DNA of 64,000 nt from contig CAWKNQ010000014.1 of assembly GCA_963850995.1 (NCBI GenBank), positions 251,100 to 315,099 of the forward strand. The letters are read 5' to 3'. Under the pieces are notes generated by a model. It was not told the DNA's origin. It saw nothing but the letters and a program-made list of their open reading frames with translations, and ran no database searches. Every line of letters begins with the position of its first letter. Positions within the stretch are counted from its first letter, which is position 1. Of the stretch, positions 53,445 to 61,158 are shown piece by piece. This stretch comes from Gaiellasilicea sp963850995. GTDB lineage: Bacteria; Actinomycetota; Thermoleophilia; Gaiellales; Gaiellaceae. The translations under genes were made by a program, and so were the position numbers.

Positions 53445-54950
53445 ATGGCGGTCGCAGCCGAGCGCAGCAAGAACTACGTCGGCGGCGAGTGGCTCGACGG
53501 CGCGTCGGGCGAGACGTTCGAGTCGCGCGTCCCGGCGACCGGCGAGGCGCTCGCCACCTTCCCGCGCTCCGGCGCCGAGGACGTCGACCGCGCCGTCGAG
53601 GCGGCGCGGGCCGCATTCGAGGAGTGGCGGCTCGTTCCCGCTCCCGAGCGCGGTTCGATCCTGCTCCGCTTCGCGCGGCTGCTCGAGGACCGCAAGGACG
53701 AGCTGACCGAGCTGATGAGCCGCGAGATGGGGAAGGTGCTCGCGGAGGCGGGCGGCGACGTCCAGGAAGCGATCGACATGTCGATCTACATGGCCGGCGA
53801 GGGCAGGCGGATGTTCGGCCACACGACGCCGTCCGAGCTGCGCGACAAGTTCCAGATGTCGGTCCGGATGCCGGTCGGAGTCGTCGGCGCGATCACGCCC
53901 TGGAACTTCCCGATCGCGATCCCGGCCTGGAAGCTCGCGCCGGCGCTCGTGTGCGGCAACACCGTCGTGCTCAAGCCGGCGGAGGACACGCCGCTCCTCG
54001 CGGCGCGCTTCGTCGAGCTGCTCGGCGAGTCGGGCTTGCCGGACGGTGTCGTCAACCTCGTCCACGGCTACGGCGAGGAGGCGGGCGACCGGCTCGTGCG
54101 CCATCCCGACGTCCCGATCATCACCTTCACCGGCTCGCGCGAGACGGGCGTGCTCGTGACGAAAGCCGCGGCGGACAACCTCAAGCACGTCCACCTCGAG
54201 CTCGGGGGCAAGAACGGGATCGTCGTCATGGACGACGCCGACCTCGACCTCGCCGTGGAGGGGATCGTCTGGTCGGCATTCGGCACCTCCGGCCAGCGCT
54301 GCACCGCCGCGAGCCGCGTGATCGTGCACGAAGCCGTCTACGGCGAGCTTCAGAAGCGGCTCGTCGCGCGGGCCGAGGCGATGCGGATCGGCCCCGGCTG
54401 GGATCCGGAGACGGATCTCGGCCCCGTGATCAACCAGGAGTCGCTCGACAAGATCCACTCCTACTCCGGAATCGGCTCGGACGAGGGCGCCAAGCTGCTC
54501 ACCGGCGGCGAGGCCGCGACCGAGGGCGACCTCGGCAAGGGCTTCTTCTACCGCCCGACGATCTTCGCCGACGTCGACCCGCAGATGCGGATCGCGCAGG
54601 AGGAGATCTTCGGCCCGACCACGGCGCTGATCCCGGTGAGGTCGTTCGACGAGGCGCTCGAGGTCGCGAACGGGATTCGCTACGGGCTCTCCTCGTCGAT
54701 CTTCACGCGCGACGTGAACAGGGCGTTCCGGGCGATGCGCGACCTCCAGTCCGGGATCACGTACGTCAACGCGGGCACGACCGGAGCCGAGGTGCACCTG
54801 CCCTTCGGCGGCACGAAGGACACCGGCAACGGCCACCGCGAGGCGGGCCAGGCGGCGCTCGACGTCTTCACGGAGTGGAAGTCGCTCTACGTCGACTACT
54901 CGGGCAAGCTGCAGCGCGCGCAGATCGACAACGTCGAGCCGGCACCGTAG
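53445..54950 (+). CDS. NAD(P)-dependent aldehyde dehydrogenase
   Basis: 501 residues. Cofactor and catalytic signatures: ITPWNFPIAIPAWKLAPALV, NTVVLKPAEDTPLLAA, FTGSRETGVLV, HLELGGKNGIVVMDDADLDL (general base Glu), and SGQRCTAASRVIVHE with the catalytic cysteine. QEEIFGPTTALIPV and LPFGGTKDTGNGHREAG close the family pattern. It oxidises an aldehyde to an acid; the substrate may be a semialdehyde. ATG 53445 is chosen; GTG 53427 is possible. It overlaps the next cupin gene by one base. Confidence 0.94.
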   Translation: MAVAAERSKNYVGGEWLDGASGETFESRVPATGEALATFPRSGAEDVDRAVEAARAAFEEWRLVPAPERGSILLRFARLLEDRKDELTELMSREMGKVLAEAGGDVQEAIDMSIYMAGEGRRMFGHTTPSELRDKFQMSVRMPVGVVGAITPWNFPIAIPAWKLAPALVCGNTVVLKPAEDTPLLAARFVELLGESGLPDGVVNLVHGYGEEAGDRLVRHPDVPIITFTGSRETGVLVTKAAADNLKHVHLELGGKNGIVVMDDADLDLAVEGIVWSAFGTSGQRCTAASRVIVHEAVYGELQKRLVARAEAMRIGPGWDPETDLGPVINQESLDKIHSYSGIGSDEGAKLLTGGEAATEGDLGKGFFYRPTIFADVDPQMRIAQEEIFGPTTALIPVRSFDEALEVANGIRYGLSSSIFTRDVNRAFRAMRDLQSGITYVNAGTTGAEVHLPFGGTKDTGNGHREAGQAALDVFTEWKSLYVDYSGKLQRAQIDNVEPAP

Positions 54951-55309
54951 TGCCCGACAAGGTCAACCTCGCCGAGAAGCTGGCGTCGTTCGACGAGCAC
55001 TTCAGCCCCAAGATCGTCGGCACCTACAACGGCAACAAGATCCAGGTCGCGAAGACGCGCGGCGAGTTCGTCTGGCACACGCACCCCGACACGGACGACT
55101 TCTTCCTCGTCGTCGCCGGCCGGCTCACGATCCAGCTCCGCGACCGCGACGTCGAGCTCGGGCCGGGCGAGCTCTTCGTGGTGCCGCGCGGCGTCGAGCA
55201 CTGCCCGCGGGCCGACGAAGAGGCGCACGTTCTCCTGATCGAGGCACAGGGGACTCCGAACACCGGCGACTCGAGCGAGCGCGAGCCCGCGCGCGAGGAA
55301 GCGATCTGA
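54950..55309 (+). CDS. Small cupin protein, 119 residues
   Basis: GTG start. A single cupin: EFVWHTHPDTDDFFLVVAGR (H-x-H and a Glu replaced by Asp) and ELGPGELFVVPRGVEHCPRA (third His). A metal centre is likely. Such proteins are isomerases, dioxygenases or sensors; no choice can be made. It is translated together with the aldehyde dehydrogenase. Confidence 0.8.
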   Translation: MPDKVNLAEKLASFDEHFSPKIVGTYNGNKIQVAKTRGEFVWHTHPDTDDFFLVVAGRLTIQLRDRDVELGPGELFVVPRGVEHCPRADEEAHVLLIEAQGTPNTGDSSEREPAREEAI

Positions 55310-56044
55310 GTCTCCGCCTGCTCGGGAGCGGCGGCTTCGTTCCCACGGACCGCCGCGAGACAGCGTGCGCGCTCGTGCGCAAGGACGGCGACGCGCTGCT
55401 GATCGACGCGGGCACCGGTGCGCGCCGGCTCCTCACCGAGCCCGAGCTGCTCGAGGGCGTCCGCCGGCTCGACGTCGTCTTGACGCACTTCCACCTCGAC
55501 CACCTGATCGGGCTGTTCTACCTGGCCGACCTGGAGACGGCCGCCCGAGGTGTGGGGGGCGGGCGAGGCGCTCGAAGGCATCCCGACAGCAGACCTGGTC
55601 GATCGGCTCCTCGACTCGCCTCTCGCGCCACCGAGCTTTCGGGACCGGCTCGTCGTCCACGAGCTCGAGATCGGCGGCAGCGAGATCGGAGCCTTCTCCG
55701 TCCGGACGCGCATCCAGCACTTGCACGTCAACTCGACGCTGGCGCTTCGGATCGACGACGCCATCGTCTGGTGCACCGACACGGCGTACGACCCCGAGAG
55801 CGCCGACTTCGTCCGCGGCGCGCGAGTCCTCTGCCACGAGGCCTTCTATGCCGCCGAGCACACGGACGACCCCGGCCACACCGCTGCCGGCGAGGCGGCG
55901 CGGCTTGCGGCGGCCGCGGAGGTCGAGCGGCTCGTGCTGATCCACGTCCACCCGGACCTGGAGGACGACGAGGCGCTGCTCTCCTTCGCCCGACCCCACT
56001 TCGCCGAGACCGTCGTCGGGGTCGACGGGCTCGAGGTCGCCTGA
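55306..56044 (+). CDS. Metallo-beta-lactamase fold, RNase Z-like hydrolase, frameshifted
   Basis: About 245 residues once one extra base near 55533 is removed. The start is probably the CTG at 55306 in a CTGA overlap with the cupin stop; it yields SLRLLGSGGFVPTDRRETAC, the usual RNase Z-like opening. The metal motif is LTHFHLDHLIGLFY (H-x-H-x-D-H). After the break, VNSTLALRIDDAIVWCTDTA, HEAFYAAEHTDD and LIHVHPDLEDDE supply the remaining ligands. The family includes tRNA 3'-endonuclease and phosphodiesterases. A separate fragment of it is open from 55550. Confidence 0.8.
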
Positions 56045-56362
56045 GTGGCGGCGTTCAAGCTCGTGTGGTTCGTGCCGGAGGACGCGCTCGACGCGACCCG
56101 CGACGCGGTCTTCGCAGCCGGAGCGGGGAGGATCGGCGCGTACGAGCGGTGCTCCTGGTACGCAGCGGGCACCGGGACGTTCTTCGGCGGCGCGGGCACG
56201 AGCCCGGCGCTCGGCGAGGCGGGCCGCGAGGAACGGGTGGCGGAGCTCCGGGTCGAGACCGTCGTCCCGGGCGAGCGGCTCGGCGACGCGCTGGCGGCCT
56301 TGCGGGCCGCTCACCCCTACGAGGAGCCGGCGTACGACGTCTACGCGCTCGCCGAGCCGTGA
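56045..56362 (+). CDS. NIF3-like C-terminal (YqfO/CutA-like) domain protein, 105 residues
   Basis: GTG start. KLVWFVPEDALDATRDAVFA, AGAGRIGAYERCSWYAAGTG and TFFGGAGTSPALGEAGREER resemble the PII-like insertion domain of NIF3 family proteins, here standing alone. The late AAHPYEEPAYDVYALAEP is the typical end. Metal or nucleotide sensing is possible. It abuts the RNase Z-like and RNase H genes. Confidence 0.75.
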   Translation: MAAFKLVWFVPEDALDATRDAVFAAGAGRIGAYERCSWYAAGTGTFFGGAGTSPALGEAGREERVAELRVETVVPGERLGDALAALRAAHPYEEPAYDVYALAEP

Positions 56363-56760
56363 AGGCGAGGCTCTCGACCGACGGCGGCGCGCGCGGCAAC
56401 CCGGGCCCGGCCGCCTACGCCTACGTGCTCGAGGCCGAGGACGGGACGGTCCTCGCCGCGCACGGGGAGGCGATCGGCGTGGCGACGAACAACGTCGCCG
56501 AGTACAGCGCGCTCATCGCCGGGCTCGAGAAGGCAGTCGAGCTCAGCGTCAACGAGGTCGAAGTGGTCTCCGACTCGGAGCTGATGGTCAAGCAGATGCG
56601 GGGCGAGTACAAGGTGAAGAACGCTGCGCTTCGCGACCTCTCGCTCCGCGCCGCGCGCCTCGCCCGCGAGCTCGACTCGGTCACCTACACGGCCGTCAGG
56701 CGCGAGCAGAACGAGCTCGCCGACCGCCTCGTCAACGAAGCGCTCGACGCGGCCAAGTAA
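56359..56760 (+). CDS. Ribonuclease HI-like protein, 133 residues
   Basis: GTG start overlapping the previous gene. RNase H catalytic acids: LSTDGGARGNPGPAAYAYVL (first Asp), TNNVAEYSALIAGLEKAVEL (Glu), VEVVSDSELMVKQMRGEYKV (Asp) and RREQNELADRLVNEAL (last Asp). It lacks the basic protrusion of E. coli RNase HI, like stand-alone archaeal/actinobacterial type enzymes. It cuts RNA in RNA-DNA hybrids. Confidence 0.92.
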   Translation: MKARLSTDGGARGNPGPAAYAYVLEAEDGTVLAAHGEAIGVATNNVAEYSALIAGLEKAVELSVNEVEVVSDSELMVKQMRGEYKVKNAALRDLSLRAARLARELDSVTYTAVRREQNELADRLVNEALDAAK

Positions 56761-56776
56761 CAGTCTGTTACTTGGC
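56752..56776. promoter_or_regulatory. Perfect 25-bp palindrome between RNase H and tRNA-Gly
   Basis: GCCAAGTAACAG, centre T, CTGTTACTTGGC: 12-bp perfect arms overlapping the RNase H stop codon and ending eight bases before TATACT (56784-56789), the probable -10 box of the tRNA gene. It may end the upstream operon or bind a regulator of the tRNA promoter. Confidence 0.6.
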
Positions 56777-56799
56777 GCGGCGCTATACTGGCGGCCCAC

Positions 56800-56873
56800 G
56801 CGGATGTAGCTCAGTTGGCTAGAGCGTCTGCTTGCCATGCAGAAGGTCGTGGGTTCGAGTCCCATCATCCGCT
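56800..56873 (+). tRNA. tRNA-Gly (GCC)
   Basis: 74 bases: acceptor stem GCGGATG/CATCCGC, D-arm AGCTCAGTTGGCTAGAGC, anticodon stem TCTGC/GCAGA with loop TTGCCAT giving GCC, T-loop GGTTCGAGTCC, discriminator T. CCA is not encoded. Confidence 0.95.
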
Positions 56874-56878
56874 CTCGA

Positions 56879-56909
56879 AAGCCCCGGAAATCACGCGATT
56901 CCGGGGCTT
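56879..56909 (+). terminator. Terminator of tRNA-Gly
   Basis: AAGCCCCGGAA pairs perfectly with TTCCGGGGCTT over a nine-base loop, five bases after the tRNA. Confidence 0.8.
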
Positions 56910-57403
56910 CGTCGTTCAGAGGGAGAGCGAGGCCGGGGCTGAGACTCAGGTTCTACTCAGGTTCGGCGGCGGGATCGTAAAAGCCGCTCCGGTCATGGTC
57001 CCCGCAGGCGACGACGATCGCCACATCACCTCCATCAGGAGCACCGCCGCCGTTCCCTCCTGCTTTCGCCACCGATCTCGCTCCTTGTTCCGTTGTCGGG
57101 TGAGCTGCCTGGAGCGGCCTACATGAAGGGCAATACAGGTTCCCGGGCTTCTCACGCAACAACGACTCGCCACAGAACAGGCAGGATTCTGTGTTGATCT
57201 CCCGCTGAGGTCAGGAACGGCGGCGCGCCCGTCCATCACGAAGGGCGAGTGCGCAAGGGCTTGTCTAGCTGGTACCCGAGTGACCCACCGCCTCCTCTCT
57301 GCTAAAGCAGAAAGCCCCGGCTTTGCCGGGGCTTTCTCGCGGAGTCCAGGTCCGTCCTCAACAAGGGGGACGGGCTTGCCACCTTCCTCGGTGCCTGGTT
57401 CAG
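56910..57403. other. Gap of about 490 bases; possible zinc-ribbon remnant and a terminator
   Basis: On the minus strand about 57060-57180 can be read as TESCLFCGESLLREKPGNLY then CPSCRPL, two C-x2-C pairs typical of small zinc ribbons, continuing open to a stop at 56953. No ATG or GTG precedes the first pair in that frame (a TGA lies ten codons before the first Cys), and the only listed start is a TTG after it (57162). It is more likely a remnant than a gene. No other coding signal is seen. Confidence 0.35.
57310..57336. terminator. Terminator downstream of the 57404 gene
   Basis: GAAAGCCCCGGC, loop TTT, GCCGGGGCTTTC: a perfect 12-bp stem that can serve the minus-strand gene at 57404-57835. 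Confidence 0.75.
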
Positions 57404-57835
57404 CTAGGCCTTGGGGAAGTGGCAGCTCAGGGTGTACTGGCCGTCGGCGTCGATCGTCATCGACCAGTCCGTGGAGAGCTTGCCGTTACCGAAGTCCCAG
57501 CACTGCTGACCGGCCGGGATCGGACCACCGCTGTTGGCCGAGTAGGTGACGGGCGCGCCAGTGTCGTTGGCGACGATGCCCTTCAGCACCTGATTGTTGT
57601 TACCGCTCGGCGTGAAGACCCCCTGGTAGGAGGTCGGCGCGAACTCCACCATGTCGCCGTTGCCGTCCCAGAACAGGAAGTTGTAGCCCGACGTCCCGAG
57701 AAGTGGGGCCACGGCTGTGGGGTTAGTGGTCATGTCCTTGTGCTTGGCCCCGTTACCCGCCATCGCCGGAACTGCGAGCACGACGGCGGCAACTGCGGCG
57801 ACGCCCAGAACCGACAAAACGCTGAAACGCTTCAT
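57404..57835 (-). CDS. Secreted hypothetical protein, 143 residues
   Basis: ATG 57835 with AAAGGGAAG upstream. Signal peptide about 1-26 (VLGVAAVAAVVLAVPAMAGN). The mature domain (NFLFWDGNGDMVEFAPTSYQ, GIVANDTGAPVTYSANSGGP) has alternating strands and two cysteines (QQCWDF, LSCHFP), consistent with a small beta-sandwich with a disulfide. No family identified. Preceded by an 8-bp inverted repeat at 57859-57877. Confidence 0.75.
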   Translation of the reverse strand: MKRFSVLSVLGVAAVAAVVLAVPAMAGNGAKHKDMTTNPTAVAPLLGTSGYNFLFWDGNGDMVEFAPTSYQGVFTPSGNNNQVLKGIVANDTGAPVTYSANSGGPIPAGQQCWDFGNGKLSTDWSMTIDADGQYTLSCHFPKA

Positions 57836-58427
57836 GAACTTCCCTTTCGTTACTTGCAGGCGATCAAGGTGATCGCCTCATCCCCTCCAGCCTGCCCTTC
57901 CCCCGCCTCGCCCGCTAGGACACGATTGGGTCAATTGCCCGGCGTCGGGCACTGGCACTTCGGGGAGCGGGTGCTTGCCTAGACCGAGACGGAAGCCTCG
58001 CCGTATCTTCCTGCTGGCGCGGTCACCAGGATCGACTTCACGCCTGGGTCGCGTAGGTGACCGCATCCAGCTCGGAGCTGTCAATCGTCGCGGTGAGCGT
58101 CCTCGGGCGGGACTCGATCGCGACGGTCCCGAGCGTCCCGCCGAGGCGGGAGAGCGCGGCCCGCTAGGCGGGGGCGACCGTCCATGGGCGCCACCCGCGG
58201 CCCTCACGGATCGACCCTTCGCCCTGCCGCCACTGGCGCTACGTTCAGGAGCACGCCGTCGAGTGGTGATGAAGCTGCCGACGCGCTTCGCTCAGAGGAG
58301 TGCCTTCGTCTTCTGTGCAGGAAACAGCTGCGAGTGCATGGTCACATCTGTCCGGTGTGAGTGAGCCCCTTCGCTGAGGCACCGTGGCGCATTGGCTCTG
58401 GCCATGCCGGTCTGGTAGACCTCGGGT
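57836..58427. other. Gap of about 590 bases; no supported gene
   Basis: It contains an inverted repeat 24 bases upstream of the minus-strand gene (GGCGATCA, AGG, TGATCGCC at 57859-57877), a possible operator or leader hairpin. Open frames at 57975-58364 (+) and 57878-58207 (-) are Arg/Pro/Gly-rich, lack ribosome sites and show no family pattern. I treat the rest as non-coding or decayed. Confidence 0.5.
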
Positions 58428-58898
58428 GTGAGCAAACTCGTTCAGGCCGCAGGCCTGGTCGCGGCGCTCTTTGTGGCCGTCCCCTTGGCAGGGGCGGCCG
58501 TTTCAGGGGCTCCGCGCTGCGCGCCGACGGTCGACGACGGCGCCGGCCCGTTCGGGCGCGGGGCGCCGCCGCAACGAGCCAAGATCGGCACCGGCCACGT
58601 CCTCACCGGCACCGTGCTCTCGATCGACTGCCGCCCGATTGCCGGCGCTCGCATCCACCTCTGGCAAGCGAACAGACGCGGCGAGTACACGCGCGCCAAC
58701 AGTGCGACGGTCATCGCAGACCGCGCCGGCCGATTCCGCTTCGAAGGCCCGCGACCGGTCTCCTACGAGGGCCGGCCCCCGCACATCCACATGCGGATCG
58801 TCGCGCGCGACCACGAGGTGCTGCTGACCCGCTACGAGCCGCGGCCGAACGCCAAGAGCGGCTCGATCCGGGTCGTGCTCACCCCCACGCGGCTCTAG
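58428..58898 (+). CDS. Secreted intradiol dioxygenase-like protein, 156 residues
   Basis: GTG start, signal peptide about 1-27 (LVQAAGLVAALFVAVPLAGA). The body follows the catechol/protocatechuate dioxygenase fold: LTGTVLSIDCRPIAGARIHL, LWQANRRGEYTRAN, DRAGRFRFEGPRPVSYEGRP and PPHIHMRIVARDHEVL. The Tyr and two His expected for Fe(III) are present in GEYT, SYEG and HIH. It is shorter than soluble enzymes. Exported members of this fold act on aromatic compounds or quinones outside the cell; the substrate is unknown. Confidence 0.78.
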   Translation: MSKLVQAAGLVAALFVAVPLAGAAVSGAPRCAPTVDDGAGPFGRGAPPQRAKIGTGHVLTGTVLSIDCRPIAGARIHLWQANRRGEYTRANSATVIADRAGRFRFEGPRPVSYEGRPPHIHMRIVARDHEVLLTRYEPRPNAKSGSIRVVLTPTRL

Positions 58899-58900
58899 CG

Positions 58901-60211
58901 TCAGCCGCTGAGCAAGGATTCCAGCTTGGGGAGCATCATTTCCCACGCCTGGCGGCCGAGATCGGCCGTGCCCGGTGGGTGCGGGCCCTCGCGCACGATG
59001 AGCCGGGTCTTGCCGTCCTGGTCGTGGAACTCGACGCGCAGGCTTGACGGCCACGCCTCGGTCTGACCGGGAATCCCGTCCCAGCTCCCGCGACTCGAGA
59101 GCAGCTCGTTCTGGACAACCTCGGCGAAACGGCCGTCGAACCCGGTGCGCATGGAGGGATCGTCATCGCTGACCATCGCGAAGCGCTGCCGCCCTCCGGC
59201 CCGGGCGTCCAGCTCGACTGTCTCGCGGTGGACCGGGAACCCGACGGGCCCGTACCACTGGGCGAACTGGTCCGGGTCGGTGAATGCCCGGTAGACGCGC
59301 TCGGGCGGCGCGTCGAGGATTCGGGTGATCTCGATGTCGTACTGAGGCTCATCCGTCAGCACCTCGCGCAGTTTGCGCGCGAAGGCTTCGGGTTGGCCGG
59401 CGTATCCGAATTCGCCGCCGAGGAAGCCGCCGTGGTGGCTCGGGAACACGGTCGCCTGCTGGCTCAGCAGCTCGGCAGTGGCGACCGCTGTGCGTCCGGT
59501 GAACGTATCCAGCGACTCCTCGCCTACGGCGATGACGATGCGCGTCGGCGCCGCGGCAAGTGCGTCGACGTCGGGGCGGTAGCTGCTGACTGCCCAGGAC
59601 CGGTCGGATAGCAGCGGGTCGTCGCGGGAGCCGTCGTCCTCGGCCGGCATCCCGAAGTGGGCGGGGTCCGGTGCAGCTTGCGCGAAGTACTCGTCGGTGA
59701 ACTCGCCTCGCCACGACGTCATCGCGATAAAGGCCGCCATGCCGGTGCCCGACCCCTTGGCCTCGTACGCGTCGCGCACGGCGGCGCGGGCGCGCTCGGC
59801 CGCTGCGGCGTCGGGGAGCACCGGGATGAGCGGCGGCTCGTGAGCCACCAGTGTTGTTACGTCGTCGGGATAGGCGGCCACGAGTGCGAGCGCGGTCACT
59901 GCGCCACCACTGCTCGCGAACATCTCGACCGGCCCGGCGCCGAGCGCCTCGATGACGGCGTGGACGTCGTCCGCCTGGACCGTGGGCGCGTTGTCGACCC
60001 GGCCGTCCTTGCGGACGCTGCGGCCGAGTCCGCGCGGGTCATAGGTGACCACGGTCCGGTCCGGGAAGTGGGACGCCAACGTCTCGAAGCCGCTGGCGTC
60101 CATCGGCTGGCCGATCATGAACAGCGGCGGGCGTCCGTCGACTGTGGGCAGCGGGCCACGGACGTCGTAGGCGATCTCGGCCCCGTTTGTTTCGAGCGTG
60201 TGCGTTGTCAT
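58901..60211 (-). CDS. Alpha/beta hydrolase fused to an SRPBCC (AHSA1-like) domain
   Basis: 436 residues from ATG 60211 (an upstream ATG 60244 is possible). Residues 1-280 are an alpha/beta hydrolase: VVTYDPRGLGRSV, nucleophile elbow EMFASSGGAVTALALVAAYP and late FPSHHGGFLGGEFGYAG (His). Residues ~295-436 are a START-like AHSA1 domain: ITRILDAPPERVYRAFTDPD, QFAQWYGPVGFPV and GRQAWEMMLPKLESLLSG. The second domain is a small-molecule binding cup. The gene is third in the ECF41-type operon, 33 bases after the sigma-factor gene. Confidence 0.85.
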   Translation of the reverse strand: MTTHTLETNGAEIAYDVRGPLPTVDGRPPLFMIGQPMDASGFETLASHFPDRTVVTYDPRGLGRSVRKDGRVDNAPTVQADDVHAVIEALGAGPVEMFASSGGAVTALALVAAYPDDVTTLVAHEPPLIPVLPDAAAAERARAAVRDAYEAKGSGTGMAAFIAMTSWRGEFTDEYFAQAAPDPAHFGMPAEDDGSRDDPLLSDRSWAVSSYRPDVDALAAAPTRIVIAVGEESLDTFTGRTAVATAELLSQQATVFPSHHGGFLGGEFGYAGQPEAFARKLREVLTDEPQYDIEITRILDAPPERVYRAFTDPDQFAQWYGPVGFPVHRETVELDARAGGRQRFAMVSDDDPSMRTGFDGRFAEVVQNELLSSRGSWDGIPGQTEAWPSSLRVEFHDQDGKTRLIVREGPHPPGTADLGRQAWEMMLPKLESLLSG

Positions 60212-60244
60212 GACAGTACGACCGCTCCCGCGTCGAAAACTCAT

Positions 60245-61156
60245 CTAGCTCCGGTCGCGCAACAGCCTGCCGAGGTCGGCTACGGGCCCCAGGTGGCGCA
60301 GCTTGTCCGGGTTGACGATCCCGTTCACGCCCTGGATCTGGCCCTCTGCGACGTCGAGGACCATGACGCTGAAGAGCTTGCCCTCGCTGTCGAAGAACAT
60401 CGCGCCCGGTTGCCCGTTCACCTGCTCGCGCCGGATCGTGTAGCCGGCGAAGCGGGCGGAGGCGCGACCCCAGGCCATCAGCGTGCGCGCCACCCTGGCG
60501 CGGCCGTGGAGCGCGCGCGCGAGGGCCGGCGCCTTGCCGCCGCCGTCGCCGCGGAGCACCACATCGTGTGCCAACAGCTCCTCGAGCCCTTCGAGGTCGC
60601 CCTCCTCGACGGCAGCGAAGAAGCGGTTCGCGAGCTCTTCGCTCTGCTCGCGCGAGGCCTCGAAGCGGGGGCGCCGCTCCTCCACGTGGCGGCGCGCCCG
60701 TGCGGCGAGCTGGCGCGCGTTCTGCTCGCTGGTGCCGACGATCTCGGCGATCCGGTCGTAGGGCTCGTCGAACACCTCGCGCAGCAGGAACGCGGCGCGC
60801 TGCTCTGGCGACAGGCTCTCGAGGAGGACGAGGAAGGCGAGCGACAGCGAGTCCGCCATCTCGGCCTTGCGGGCCGGATCGTCCTCAGGGCTCGAGACGA
60901 GCGGCTCCGGCAGCCAGTCCCCCACGTAGGTCTCGCGCCGGACGCGCGCCGAGCGCAGCTGATCGAGCGAGAGCCGCGAGACCACCGTCGATAGGTAGGC
61001 GCGCGGCGACTCGATCCGCTCGCCTCCCTCGCGCGCCCGGTGGAGGCGGAAGAATCCCTCCTGCACCACGTCCTCCGCCTCGCTGACGCTGCCCAGCATC
61101 CGGTAGGCGATGGCGAACGCCGACGGGCGGAGCTCGTCGAACTCGTCCTCGGTCAT
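60245..61156 (-). CDS. ECF41-family extracytoplasmic-function sigma factor with SnoaL-like C-terminal domain
   Basis: 303 residues. Sigma region 2 (AFAIAYRMLGSVSEAEDVVQ, SPRAYLSTVVSRLSLDQLRS) and region 4 (LSPEQRAAFLLREVFDEPYD, IAEIVGTSEQNARQLAARAR) are typical. The linker has YVGDWLPEP. The SnoaL-like tail has LRGDGGGKAPALARAL and VNPDKLRHL. These three are the hallmark motifs of ECF41, in which the fused tail replaces an anti-sigma factor and modulates activity. The family is known to sit next to epimerase, carboxymuconolactone decarboxylase or oxidoreductase genes; the epimerase gene lies immediately upstream. Confidence 0.93.
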   Translation of the reverse strand: MTEDEFDELRPSAFAIAYRMLGSVSEAEDVVQEGFFRLHRAREGGERIESPRAYLSTVVSRLSLDQLRSARVRRETYVGDWLPEPLVSSPEDDPARKAEMADSLSLAFLVLLESLSPEQRAAFLLREVFDEPYDRIAEIVGTSEQNARQLAARARRHVEERRPRFEASREQSEELANRFFAAVEEGDLEGLEELLAHDVVLRGDGGGKAPALARALHGRARVARTLMAWGRASARFAGYTIRREQVNGQPGAMFFDSEGKLFSVMVLDVAEGQIQGVNGIVNPDKLRHLGPVADLGRLLRDRS

Positions 61157-61158
61157 CC

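Noticed and set aside
56815..57126. Open frame beginning MARASACHAEGRGFESH
   Set aside because: It is a translation through tRNA-Gly and its terminator, with no real protein features beyond.
57975..58364. 129-codon Arg/Pro-rich plus-strand open frame
   Set aside because: No ribosome site, no family pattern and composition typical of random frames in GC-rich DNA.
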